Positions 1-5,001 of a stretch of DNA of 5,001 nucleotides are shown one piece after another; within the stretch, counting starts at the first letter, position 1; each line of letters begins with the position of its first letter. Below the pieces are notes generated by a model, which was not told the DNA's origin, did not search any database, and worked only from the letters and a program-made list of their open reading frames with translations. Origin of the DNA: a bacterium (GTDB taxonomy: Bacteria > Vulcanimicrobiota > Xenobia > RGZZ01); assembly GCA_021782195.1 (NCBI GenBank), contig JAJXVI010000250.1, positions 1 through 5,001 on the forward strand. The letters run 5' to 3'. Position numbers and translations under genes: made by a program.

Positions 1-775
1 GTGCGCCGCTGTGCAGGATCTGGCCGGCAAAGATCGGCATCAGTCGCATGAACGGTACGGAACCGAAGCTGGTCAGCCCGATGAGAATCAGGAGGGCTCG
101 AACCGGTGGGGTGCGGGCGCAGAAGCGAAACCCTTCACGAATCTCTTCGATGGGGGATTGTCGCCCGACAACTTCGGACTGCTGCGCCGGCTTTATCATG
201 AGAAGGCCGGCGATGACCGCGAGGAACGAAATCCCGTTGGCGAAGAAGCACCACCCCTCACCAATGATCGAGACCAGTATCCCTGCAATGGACGGTCCCA
301 AAATGCGCGCTCCGTTGAACATCGAAGAGTTGAGTGCGATTGCGTTCTGGAGGTCTGCACGTCCCACCATTTCGACCAGGAACGACTGACGCGTGGGGAT
401 GTCGAAGGCCATCACGACTCCCATGAGCGTAGCCAGAACGACCATCTGCCAGACCTGGATCTCGTGCGTCAGCGTGAGGCCAGCCAGGGTGAGGGCCAGC
501 ACCATCATGGTCGTCTGGGTGACGACCAGCACGTTGCGACGTGAGAATCTGTCGGCCACGAGTCCACCGAGGGGAGCGAGGAGGGCTGTGGGAATCTGGC
601 CGGCAAATCCCACCACGCCCAGGAGGAGCGATGAGCCGGTGAGCCTGTAGATGAGCCAGGACTGGGCCAGGCTGTCCATCCAGGTGCCGACGAGCGAGAT
701 GAGCTGACCGCTGAAGAAAAGCTGGAAGTTGCGATGTTTGAAGGCGCGCAAGGCGCGGGGTAGAGGGCGTTTCAC
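1..775 (-). CDS. MFS exporter, EntS/MFS_3 type (C-terminal part beyond window)
   Basis: An inner-membrane major facilitator superfamily exporter, read on the minus strand and cut by the left edge, so about 258 N-terminal residues are visible. The chosen GTG start at 775 gives VKRPLPRALRAFKHRNFQLFFSG, matching how this family usually begins just before the first membrane helix. Visible features are helix 1 (GQLISLVGTWM, about 23-33), the cytoplasmic loop motif A with the GGLVADRFSRR pattern near residues 70-80, then alternating hydrophobic helices including a VVLATLMGVVMAFDIPTRQSF segment and a WCFFANGISFLAVIAGLL segment. Families of this type (enterobactin exporter EntS, 'transmembrane secretion effector' MFS_3) move siderophores or other small molecules out by proton antiport; the substrate here is unknown. 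In-frame alternatives are GTG at 814 and ATG at 901. They add residues unlike the family, and none of the three has a strong ribosome-binding site. Family assignment is secure; start and substrate are not. Confidence 0.9.
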   Translation of the reverse strand, partial: MKRPLPRALRAFKHRNFQLFFSGQLISLVGTWMDSLAQSWLIYRLTGSSLLLGVVGFAGQIPTALLAPLGGLVADRFSRRNVLVVTQTTMMVLALTLAGLTLTHEIQVWQMVVLATLMGVVMAFDIPTRQSFLVEMVGRADLQNAIALNSSMFNGARILGPSIAGILVSIIGEGWCFFANGISFLAVIAGLLMIKPAQQSEVVGRQSPIEEIREGFRFCARTPPVRALLILIGLTSFGSVPFMRLMPIFAGQILHSGA

Positions 776-863
776 GGGAAAGCATTCTGCACGGAAGGGA
801 GATTCCTCTTGCACGGTGTTCCCGTTTCCCAGATTCTGGAGACACGATCGAGAACGTCGTGCC

Positions 864-991
864 TCTAGAGGCGCGGCCGAAAAGGTCGCGCCGATCAACA
901 TCTGGGGGCTAGAAGGCCGGCCGATCTACTATATCTTGTTGGTTGCGGGATACCCGCAACCAACAGAAGGGGGGGCGGCCGGGCCTCTAGA
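864..991. repeat. Imperfect terminal inverted repeat enclosing a hairpin; MITE-like
   Basis: The arm at 864-879 (TCTAGAGGCGCGGCCG) is the reverse complement of 976-991 with one mismatch in 16. Both arms contain CTAG (865-868 and 987-990), which could be read as a 4-bp target duplication around a 118-bp insert with 11-bp ends (10 of 11 matching). The middle holds the strong hairpin at 937-965, a run of seven G at 969-975 and the palindrome GGCCGGCC near 915-922. The left arm also lies in the 12-bp palindrome GCCTCTAGAGGC at 861-872. The block fills most of the gap between the small unknown gene, whose TAG stop (987-989) lies in the right arm, and the transporter gene. It could be a non-autonomous element, a structured untranslated region, or chance pairing in GC-rich DNA. 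No coding capacity is evident. Confidence 0.45.
937..965. repeat. Perfect hairpin (GTTGGTTGCGGG / CCCGCAACCAAC)
   Basis: A 12-bp perfect stem (938-949 with 953-964) plus a flanking T-A pair (937/965) closes a 3-base ATA loop. It begins about 20 bases past the stop of the small minus-strand gene and lies upstream of the transporter start. A stem this long could end transcription or stabilise an RNA end. On neither strand is it followed by a T-run, so a classical Rho-independent terminator is not supported. On the minus strand the next bases are AAGATATAGTAGATC, which contain a TATAGT hexamer, but I see no matching -35 box at standard spacing. Confidence 0.6.
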
Positions 992-1430
992 ACGAAATGA
1001 GACATCGTGCGCGGTTGTTGTCTGGCAGACACAGGGTCAACAGCAGTCGTCTGTCGCCAGTTCGTATCAAGAGCATGCTGGCGTCCGATGTTTCGCGCTG
1101 AAAGAGAACCGCCTCGCCGCGCCGATGAGCGGTCCAGCCGGGTCCTCGCAGGAAGGGGAGAAAGCGTTCGGGGCGCAAGCACAGCGACAGACTTCGCTGC
1201 GCGTGCTCGGTCAGCAGCGCGTACAGACGTGGCGATCCGTCCACGAGCAGTTCCAGGGTGCGGGGCGTGCGAACGATGCGGACGACCGCACACGCGCGTC
1301 CGTTGGACGCGGTGGCGGTTGTGGCGCCGGAGGGGATCCAGAGCTCGGGGATTGTGGCCAGACCGCCGGACTCACCGTTCAAGACGGATGCCGGATCCAC
1401 CCGGTCTTCTTGCCACGAGGAAAGGAGCAT
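987..1430 (-). CDS. Small protein of unknown function (147 aa)
   Basis: I do not recognise this protein. The frame starts at ATG (1430), with GGAG at 1439-1442 eight bases upstream, which favours it over the ATG at 1436 or an extension up to about 1535. The translation begins MLLSSWQEDRVDPASVLNGE and has balanced composition. A regular core (about residues 45-100) includes ACAVVRIVRTPRTLELLVDG and LYALLTEHAQRSLSLCLRPE, then a second beta-like stretch (GEAVLFQRETSD, MLLIRTGDRRLLLTLCLP). No signal peptide, membrane helix or metal motif is seen. It is probably a small soluble alpha/beta protein. It sits between the phosphatase gene and the transporter gene on the same strand, and its TAG stop lies inside the CTAG of the inverted repeat. 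Long open frames on the other strand here give unnatural Arg/Cys/Ser-rich proteins. A non-coding reading remains possible. Confidence 0.5.
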   Translation of the reverse strand: MLLSSWQEDRVDPASVLNGESGGLATIPELWIPSGATTATASNGRACAVVRIVRTPRTLELLVDGSPRLYALLTEHAQRSLSLCLRPERFLPFLRGPGWTAHRRGEAVLFQRETSDASMLLIRTGDRRLLLTLCLPDNNRARCLISF

Positions 1431-1438
1431 CGTCATCA

Positions 1439-1442
1439 CTCC
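1439..1442 (-). promoter_or_regulatory. Ribosome-binding site (GGAG) for the small unknown gene
   Basis: GGAG on the minus strand, eight bases before ATG 1430. It is the main reason for choosing that start: the ATG at 1436 would have only two bases of spacing, and no comparable site precedes the upstream in-frame starts. Confidence 0.4.
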
Positions 1443-1565
1443 ATCATCATGGTACCCTGGCCCCGGCTGGAAAACCCCGTCCTGCCGACGCACCGCCGGT
1501 TCACGGGACGGTCGGTTGTAGCGGCCTTTCACCACGTCCCGTTTCCGCCATCTGCGCGGCGGTCA

Positions 1566-1583
1566 GGAGACTCGGGGGTCTCC
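1566..1583 (-). terminator. Possible terminator hairpin after the phosphatase gene
   Basis: GGAGAC (1566-1571) and GTCTCC (1578-1583) form a perfect 6-bp stem with a 6-base loop, placed five bases beyond the phosphatase stop codon on the minus strand. No T-run follows (the next minus-strand bases are TGACCGCC). It would therefore act as a weak or Rho-assisted end, or simply protect the RNA 3' end. Confidence 0.3.
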
Positions 1584-1588
1584 ACCCA

Positions 1589-2329
1589 TCAGCCGATCCG
1601 TGTTGCCGTGTCTGTGTCGGCGCACTTTGGAACGCACACGCTGTCGCGAGCGGTCAGCGCTCGCACGGCGTCCTCGAGTTCGCGTGGGTGGCCCACCACG
1701 CGGTCTGGCGCGGCCGCGCGCACACGCACTTCGTCGTACCAGCCGTAGGTTACGCCGACGGTGCGCATTCCCCAGTGCCGCGCGCACTGCACGTCGAGTG
1801 GCGTGTCTCCGACGGCGACCGCGGTGGTTGGCGACACGCCGAGTTCACGGGCGGCTTCCCCGTAGTGTCGCACCTTGTCGCTTCCCCCTTCCTCACCGCC
1901 GACGACGCTGCCAAAAATATCTGCCAGTCCGGCCTGTTGCAATCTCTGCCGAATCAGACGCGCGTCTGTCGTGGATGCGATGCCCAGAGGAAAGTCACGA
2001 GCCAGTCGTTTCACGGCATCCGTGGCCTCAGTGAAGAGTGGAACGCTGGTGTAGTCCACGTGCGCCCGCGCAAACGCCAGCGCTTCGTCAACCTCGGACG
2101 GTTGCATCCCGGCGTCGGTAAAGTTCTCTTCCCAGCGGGCCTTGTACCAGTGACGAAAGCCTTCGACCGAGTTGATCGGAAGGTGGCGGCGCATATGTGC
2201 GAACGTGATCACGTAGAGCTGGTAGTACATGCCGACCGAGTCGGCGATCACGCCGTCCCAGTCAAAGATGACGGCGGTTCGCTGTGCGCTGTTGCACGAC
2301 GAATCGTGGGCAGGATGTTGTGTGGTCAC
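1589..2329 (-). CDS. HAD-superfamily hydrolase, phosphoglycolate phosphatase-like (246 aa)
   Basis: A soluble cytoplasmic phosphatase of the haloacid dehalogenase superfamily, subfamily I with an inserted helical cap. All four catalytic motifs are present: motif I FDWDGVIADS with nucleophile D23 and acid/base D25, motif II GIASTTD with S119, motif III K152 in GSDKVRHYGEA, and motif IV VGDTPLDVQCA with D175 and D179. Residues 34-100 between motifs I and II are the helical cap (YQLYVITFAHMRRHLP, FRHWYKARWEENF), which sets substrate choice. The family includes phosphoglycolate phosphatases, beta-phosphoglucomutases and general sugar-phosphate phosphatases; the substrate here cannot be told from sequence. 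The start is GTG at 2329 with GAGG at 2334-2337, slightly close. The roughly 20-residue tail (SVCVPKCADTDTATRIG) goes beyond the usual fold and looks disordered. It lies 116 bases downstream of the peptidase gene. Confidence 0.92.
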   Translation of the reverse strand: MTTQHPAHDSSCNSAQRTAVIFDWDGVIADSVGMYYQLYVITFAHMRRHLPINSVEGFRHWYKARWEENFTDAGMQPSEVDEALAFARAHVDYTSVPLFTEATDAVKRLARDFPLGIASTTDARLIRQRLQQAGLADIFGSVVGGEEGGSDKVRHYGEAARELGVSPTTAVAVGDTPLDVQCARHWGMRTVGVTYGWYDEVRVRAAAPDRVVGHPRELEDAVRALTARDSVCVPKCADTDTATRIG

Positions 2330-2333
2330 AGTT

Positions 2334-2337
2334 CCTC
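2334..2337 (-). promoter_or_regulatory. Ribosome-binding site (GAGG) for the HAD phosphatase
   Basis: GAGG on the minus strand four bases before the GTG at 2329. It supports that start, which also places motif I at a normal distance from the N-terminus. Confidence 0.35.
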
Positions 2338-2374
2338 GATTGCGAGTGAGTTGGGAGCGGGTTGCGTCAGGCCT

Positions 2375-2437
2375 TTATCCGTCGGCAGTTCGCTCGGTAA
2401 TGAGCGCAAGAAAACGAGAGGGAAGATTTTCCAGCAT
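2375..2437 (-). CDS. Possible 20-residue small ORF between peptidase and phosphatase genes
   Basis: On the minus strand, ATG at 2437 opens a 20-codon frame, MLENLPSRFLALITERTADG, closed by TAA. GGTGA, part of which is the peptidase's own TGA stop, lies eight bases before the ATG, so a ribosome finishing the peptidase could restart here. The peptide has natural composition and a short amphipathic middle, but nothing identifies it. It could equally be chance in a 116-base spacer, or a leader peptide ahead of the phosphatase. It fills most of that spacer. Confidence 0.2.
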   Translation of the reverse strand: MLENLPSRFLALITERTADG

Positions 2438-2445
2438 GGTGGGGG

Positions 2446-3438
2446 TCACCAGCCGGTTGGAACGTGCATCAGCACCTCCGGATCGACCGGGATTCCGTCA
2501 ACGTAGCAGGCCCAGTGCAGGTGCGGTCCGGTTCCGGCGCCGGTCATTCCGACCCGGCCGATGACCTCACCCTTCCAGACCGACTGTCCGGGTCGTACGT
2601 TCTGGTGAGATTGATGCAGGTAGAGCGAGCTCACACCGAATCCGTGGTTGATGAGCGTGGCGCTGCCATTCACCAGCATGTGGTGAGACACCACGGTCAC
2701 TACTCCTGCATTCGCAGCCCGGATCGCGGAACCTCCCCACGCTTCAATGTCGATTCCGTGATGGTATGCGTGATACCAGCCGTTGTAGGTGCGCTGAATC
2801 CCGAATCGCGTTCCGAGCGGCCCGGCCGCTGGGACCACGAAGTTCCCGTGCCAGTAGCGCCGTGGCAGGAACACGGCGGCTGCGTCGAGGATGCGGCGGT
2901 CTTCTGCCCGGGCGCGCGGGGTCAGGTACGTGGCCAGCATTGCGCGCGGCAGGCGGATCTCGCCGTGTGGATAGGCGTGCTTTACGACCCGCACCGATGC
3001 GGACGCCACCACTTTGCCGTCGGTGTACAGCGCCAGCTCGTGCACGCCGGGTTTTACGTAGACGGCGATCGGCACGACGGTGCGAACCTCGTCCTCGTCC
3101 TCGACGCCGACGGGCCAGTCCCGGTTGAGCCAGTGGATTCGCGTCGTGGCGTTGTGCACTGCGTCTCTCACCGTCAGGAAGAGCGCTCCCCCCTGGCGTG
3201 GTGCGCCCTGCACCTCGATGGACGCGTGAGAGGAAACGGGAGTGGGCGGTGGGATTGCTGCACTGTGCGGCGGATTTGCCGACGGGGGGACACTCCAAGA
3301 GGCCTGCAAGGTCGCGGCCAGAAGCAGCGCGATCGCTGCAAGCATGCGGCAAGCGAGCGTGCAGCAGCCGGGGCGCGCGGTCCGGCCGCGTGCGGGGGGA
3401 CGGGGACGTGCGGGGGGACCGGAAATCCGTGGAAGCAT
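2446..3438 (-). CDS. M23 family metallopeptidase, membrane-anchored or exported (330 aa)
   Basis: A zinc endopeptidase of the LytM/lysostaphin (M23) family, expected to act on peptidoglycan cross-links in the periplasm. The ATG at 3438 is supported by AAAGGAG eight bases upstream. Domains in order: a basic Pro/Arg-rich N-region (1-31), a hydrophobic segment MLAAIALLLAATLQA (32-46) acting as signal peptide or anchor, a Pro/Ser linker (50-72), an Ig-like beta domain (about 73-152), and the catalytic domain (about 198-322). Catalytic-site residues look complete: H226 and D230 in HHGID, H275 in LYLHQSH, and H306-L-H308 in GPHLHW. H226, D230 and H308 should bind zinc, while H275 and H306 should assist catalysis. 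An intact active site suggests an enzyme rather than an EnvC/NlpD-like activator. The internal ATG at residue 32 would give a tidier signal peptide but has no ribosome-binding site. The gene starts 35 bases after the transferase gene, so the two are probably co-transcribed. Confidence 0.93.
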   Translation of the reverse strand: MLPRISGPPARPRPPARGRTARPGCCTLACRMLAAIALLLAATLQASWSVPPSANPPHSAAIPPPTPVSSHASIEVQGAPRQGGALFLTVRDAVHNATTRIHWLNRDWPVGVEDEDEVRTVVPIAVYVKPGVHELALYTDGKVVASASVRVVKHAYPHGEIRLPRAMLATYLTPRARAEDRRILDAAAVFLPRRYWHGNFVVPAAGPLGTRFGIQRTYNGWYHAYHHGIDIEAWGGSAIRAANAGVVTVVSHHMLVNGSATLINHGFGVSSLYLHQSHQNVRPGQSVWKGEVIGRVGMTGAGTGPHLHWACYVDGIPVDPEVLMHVPTGW

Positions 3439-3446
3439 GTGATCGA

Positions 3447-3453
3447 CTCCTTT
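3447..3453 (-). promoter_or_regulatory. Strong ribosome-binding site (AAAGGAG) for the M23 peptidase
   Basis: AAAGGAG on the minus strand, eight bases before ATG 3438. It is the best ribosome-binding site among the six minus-strand genes. It decides the start of the peptidase against both the upstream in-frame ATG (3498), which would overlap the transferase gene, and the internal one. Confidence 0.75.
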
Positions 3454-3473
3454 GCGCTCAGCGTTCACGGCGC

Positions 3474-4202
3474 TCAAAGCTGCGGCGTCCACTGCCACAG
3501 GTGCAGCCCCGTCAACGGCGTTTCCACGACCAGGGCGCCCGCGTATCCTTCTCCCGGGTCGAGTGCGGTGAGATCCCAGCGTTCAAGGTCGGCGTTTCCT
3601 CGGTCGGCCAGCAGCCGCGCGGGTTCGTGCGGGGCGAGCGACACGTCGAACCGGTCCAGTGCAATCGCGAGACCCGAACCGAGTGCCTTGAGGTACGCCT
3701 CCTTTCGAGTCCAGCAATTGAAGAACCCTGCTGCCTGCCAGGCTGGCGGAAGCGCCGTCAGGGCCCCGACCTCGTGTGGGGAGAAGAAACGTTGGGCGAT
3801 CCCTTCGCGTGTCACGTCGTCCCGGATCCACTCGAGATCAACGCCCACCTCACGGTCGCGGCACACCGCCAGAAGCGCACGCTCGTGAGAATGCGACAGG
3901 TTGAACCGCAGGCCCCGGGCGTCTTGCAGGAACGGCTTGCCGTGAGCGCCTCTGCTAAAATGCAATGTCTCCGGATCGCATCGCAGGTAGCGCGAAAGCA
4001 CGTCACGCGTCATGGCGTGCGCGGCGATGAACCTGCGGGTAAGTTCCCCTCGAATGAACCGGTCACCCCGCTGGCGTTCCTCGTCGCAGAGCAGGGGAAC
4101 GAGGCGAGCAACGGCGCTGGGGGCAAGGTCGAGTGCTGCCCGCCAGACGTGCACCTCGCCTGGACCCAGGAGGAGGTCAACGGGAGGCAAGAGCCAGTTC
4201 AA
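3474..4202 (-). CDS. Sfp-type 4'-phosphopantetheinyl transferase (242 aa)
   Basis: Transfers the 4'-phosphopantetheine arm of coenzyme A to a serine on acyl- or peptidyl-carrier proteins, in the cytoplasm; Sfp types usually serve polyketide, nonribosomal peptide or lysine pathways. Numbered from the TTG at 4202, the family motifs are GKPFL (88-92), FNLSHS (100-105), VGVDLE (119-124, with Mg2+ ligands D122 and E124) and FNCWTRKEAYLKALG (161-175, with K167, E168 and K172). Length is normal for the Sfp group, and the N-terminus MNWLLPPVDLLLGPGEVHVW matches the usual 'W-x-PPxDLxL...EVHVWR' opening. Longer in-frame starts (GTG at 4292 and another GTG nearby) would overlap the lipoprotein gene by about 80 bases and add a non-family extension. 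TTG 4202 lies 10 bases after the lipoprotein stop, but its ribosome-binding site is weak, so the start is uncertain. No carrier protein or synthase is in the window. Confidence 0.93.
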   Translation of the reverse strand: MNWLLPPVDLLLGPGEVHVWRAALDLAPSAVARLVPLLCDEERQRGDRFIRGELTRRFIAAHAMTRDVLSRYLRCDPETLHFSRGAHGKPFLQDARGLRFNLSHSHERALLAVCRDREVGVDLEWIRDDVTREGIAQRFFSPHEVGALTALPPAWQAAGFFNCWTRKEAYLKALGSGLAIALDRFDVSLAPHEPARLLADRGNADLERWDLTALDPGEGYAGALVVETPLTGLHLWQWTPQL

Positions 4203-4212
4203 CGCAGTCGAC

Positions 4213-4719
4213 TCACTGCCCCATCTCGACCACGTCGGAAACCACGAGTGCGCCGTGTGAATCACGTCGTGTGTCGAAATCGACCTCGTCACCCGGGGCG
4301 AGGTCTTCGAGTACCCTGGGGGAACTGACCACGAAGTGCGTGACTCCCTGCCCCAATCGCATGTCGTCGAGGGCCTGGTGCTGGATCGAGAGCCCTTCGC
4401 GGTCCCGGTCGATCATCTTGATGATGCCGTGTCCTCGCATCACGGTCGGTCGAGCTACGAGATGCGGAGAAGGGACGAGGCTGCTGTCGACCGATGTGGG
4501 TCTGGGCGGGGGAGGCGACCCGGGTGCCGTGGACGGCCCGGTCGACGAGGCCAGGGGAGCCGGAGCGGGAGATGCAGGCGCTGCGCTTGTCCCGCTTCCA
4601 TGCACTGACCGCGTCGGGGCGGACTGCTTTGGAGAAGGGGAAGGGGAGCAACCGACGGCGAACAGGCCTGAAAAGAGCAGGCCAAGCAGAAGCTGTCGTT
4701 GAATTTTTCTCATCGACAT
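4213..4719 (-). CDS. Lipoprotein with degenerate CusF-like (copper-chaperone-fold) domain (168 aa)
   Basis: A predicted envelope lipoprotein. The ATG at 4719 gives MSMRKIQRQLLLGLLFSGLFAVGC, a signal peptide with lipobox AVGC and lipidated cysteine C24. Residues 25-92 are a Pro/Ala/Ser/Thr-rich linker of the sort that spans the periplasm or cell wall. The C-terminal domain (about 96-166: GHGIIKMIDRDREGLSIQH...LAPGDEVDFD...ALVVSDVVEM) has the beta-barrel pattern of CusF/CopZ-like periplasmic metal chaperones (CusF_Ec family). In Escherichia coli CusF, Cu(I) is held by one His, one Trp and two Met. Here the His has a counterpart (H114), but the ungapped positions for Trp and both Met read L122, G125 and T127, so copper binding is doubtful. 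No clear ribosome-binding site precedes the start. It is the first of the minus-strand genes and ends about 10 bases before the transferase. The lipoprotein call is strong; the CusF relation is by pattern only. Confidence 0.75.
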   Translation of the reverse strand: MSMRKIQRQLLLGLLFSGLFAVGCSPSPSPKQSAPTRSVHGSGTSAAPASPAPAPLASSTGPSTAPGSPPPPRPTSVDSSLVPSPHLVARPTVMRGHGIIKMIDRDREGLSIQHQALDDMRLGQGVTHFVVSSPRVLEDLAPGDEVDFDTRRDSHGALVVSDVVEMGQ

Positions 4720-4835
4720 GATGAATGCGCCATGGTGCGCCTGAGTTCCTCTGTGCGCGTTCTCAGCTGCAGGCCTGGAGTGTGCGGCCCACTGATCGTG
4801 TTTTTTCGAGATTACACGCGAAGGGAGCCTGGAGG
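4720..4835. promoter_or_regulatory. Divergent intergenic region, presumed promoters
   Basis: This gap of about 116 bases separates the lipoprotein gene (leftward) from the zinc-ribbon gene (rightward), so promoters for both should lie here. It contains the most AT-rich patch nearby (TTTTTTCGAGATTACA, 4801-4816), a 5-bp inverted repeat CTGAG...CTCAG (4741-4745 and 4762-4766) and overlapping short palindromes (CAGCTG, CTGCAG, AGGCCT, 4764-4775). I cannot assign reliable -35/-10 boxes. The role is inferred from gene orientation. Confidence 0.35.
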
Positions 4836-4847
4836 TTGCACGAGAGC

Positions 4848-5001
4848 GTGAAGAATCCCTGTCAGAACTGCGGCCTTGCGCTGCCGGTGGACGACGAGGT
4901 CGCCAGTCGCGAGCCGGCACGTTTCCTGTGTCCGGCGTGTACCAGGGCTTCCGCATCGCGTGATGGCGGAGAGGCTTCTCCTGCGACTGCTTCGAGCATC
5001 C
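4848..5001 (+). CDS. Zinc-ribbon protein, N-terminal fragment (cut by right edge)
   Basis: The start of a plus-strand gene with about 51 residues visible: MKNPCQNCGLALPVDDEVAS and onward. C5, C8, C28 and C31 form a CxxC-x19-CxxC zinc-ribbon pattern. After it the chain turns Ala/Ser-rich (ASASRDGGEASPATASS), like a linker to a further domain outside the window. Such N-terminal ribbons occur in bacterial regulators and in membrane or tetratricopeptide proteins of delta-type lineages; I do not recognise the family. GTG 4848 is the chosen start, but TTG 4836 is in frame four codons earlier and better spaced from AAGGGAG (4821-4827), while GGAGG (4831-4835) is twelve bases from the GTG. It is transcribed away from the lipoprotein gene. 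Confidence 0.65.
   Translation, partial: MKNPCQNCGLALPVDDEVASREPARFLCPACTRASASRDGGEASPATASSI

Noticed and set aside
258..845. A 195-codon minus-strand frame across the transporter region
   Set aside because: It is in a different frame from the one giving membrane helices and motif A; its product is His/Arg/Pro-rich with no hydrophobic segments.
925..940. TATAGT near the hairpin as a sigma-70 promoter for the exporter gene
   Set aside because: No acceptable -35 hexamer at 16-18 bases; the nearest TTG-type hexamer would be about 20 bases away and inside the hairpin stem.
861..991. Restriction-site-like palindromes (two TCTAGA, one GGCCGGCC) suggesting a cloning-vector join
   Set aside because: The sites are few and not packed as in a polylinker, both flanks carry genes of the same style on the same strand, and no vector sequence is recognisable.
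2421..2460. Terminator hairpin after the peptidase gene (TGGTG / CACCA)
   Set aside because: The stem is only 5 bp, overlaps the stop codon and is not followed by a T-run.
729..2506. Long open plus-strand frames (729-1748 and 1007-2506) opposite the phosphatase and small-gene region
   Set aside because: Their translations are rich in Arg, Gly, Ser and Cys with no domain pattern, and they lie antisense to a phosphatase with all four catalytic motifs. They are typical by-products of GC-rich coding DNA.
2464..4328. Long open plus-strand frames (2464-3888 and 3198-4328) opposite the peptidase and transferase genes
   Set aside because: They are antisense to genes with complete catalytic motifs and give low-complexity basic proteins.

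Overview
This is a high-GC bacterial window (GC-rich throughout by eye, not counted). I can place its organism only loosely. The transporter and phosphopantetheinyl transferase read like proteins I associate with Acidobacteria, Gemmatimonadota and deltaproteobacterial/myxobacterial-type soil lineages. That is recall, not a search result. I see no phage, insertion-sequence transposase, rRNA, tRNA or CRISPR signature.

Layout: six genes are read on the minus strand, so transcription runs from high to low coordinates. In order they are: a proline/serine-rich lipoprotein with a C-terminal CusF-like domain (4719-4213), an Sfp-type 4'-phosphopantetheinyl transferase (about 4202-3474), a membrane-anchored or exported M23 metallopeptidase (3438-2446), a HAD-superfamily phosphatase (2329-1589), an unrecognised small protein (1430-987) and the N-terminal half of an MFS exporter of the EntS/MFS_3 type that runs off the left edge (about 775-1). 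At the right edge a CxxC...CxxC zinc-ribbon protein starts on the plus strand (4848 onward), divergent from the lipoprotein gene. The lipoprotein and transferase genes are about 10 bases apart and the transferase and peptidase genes 35 bases apart, so these three look like one transcription unit. The 116-base and roughly 150-base gaps further down leave co-transcription of the rest open.

How the genes might work together: nothing in the window forms a recognised pathway. The transferase activates carrier proteins, and EntS-like exporters often move siderophores or other small secreted compounds, but no synthase or carrier protein is visible here. The lipoprotein and M23 peptidase are envelope functions. 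The least explained DNA is the gap between the small unknown gene and the transporter (about 860-991). It holds a perfect 12-bp-stem hairpin centred inside a larger 16-bp imperfect inverted repeat bounded by CTAG, resembling a miniature mobile or palindromic element. I do not see convincing evidence of a wholly new multi-gene system.
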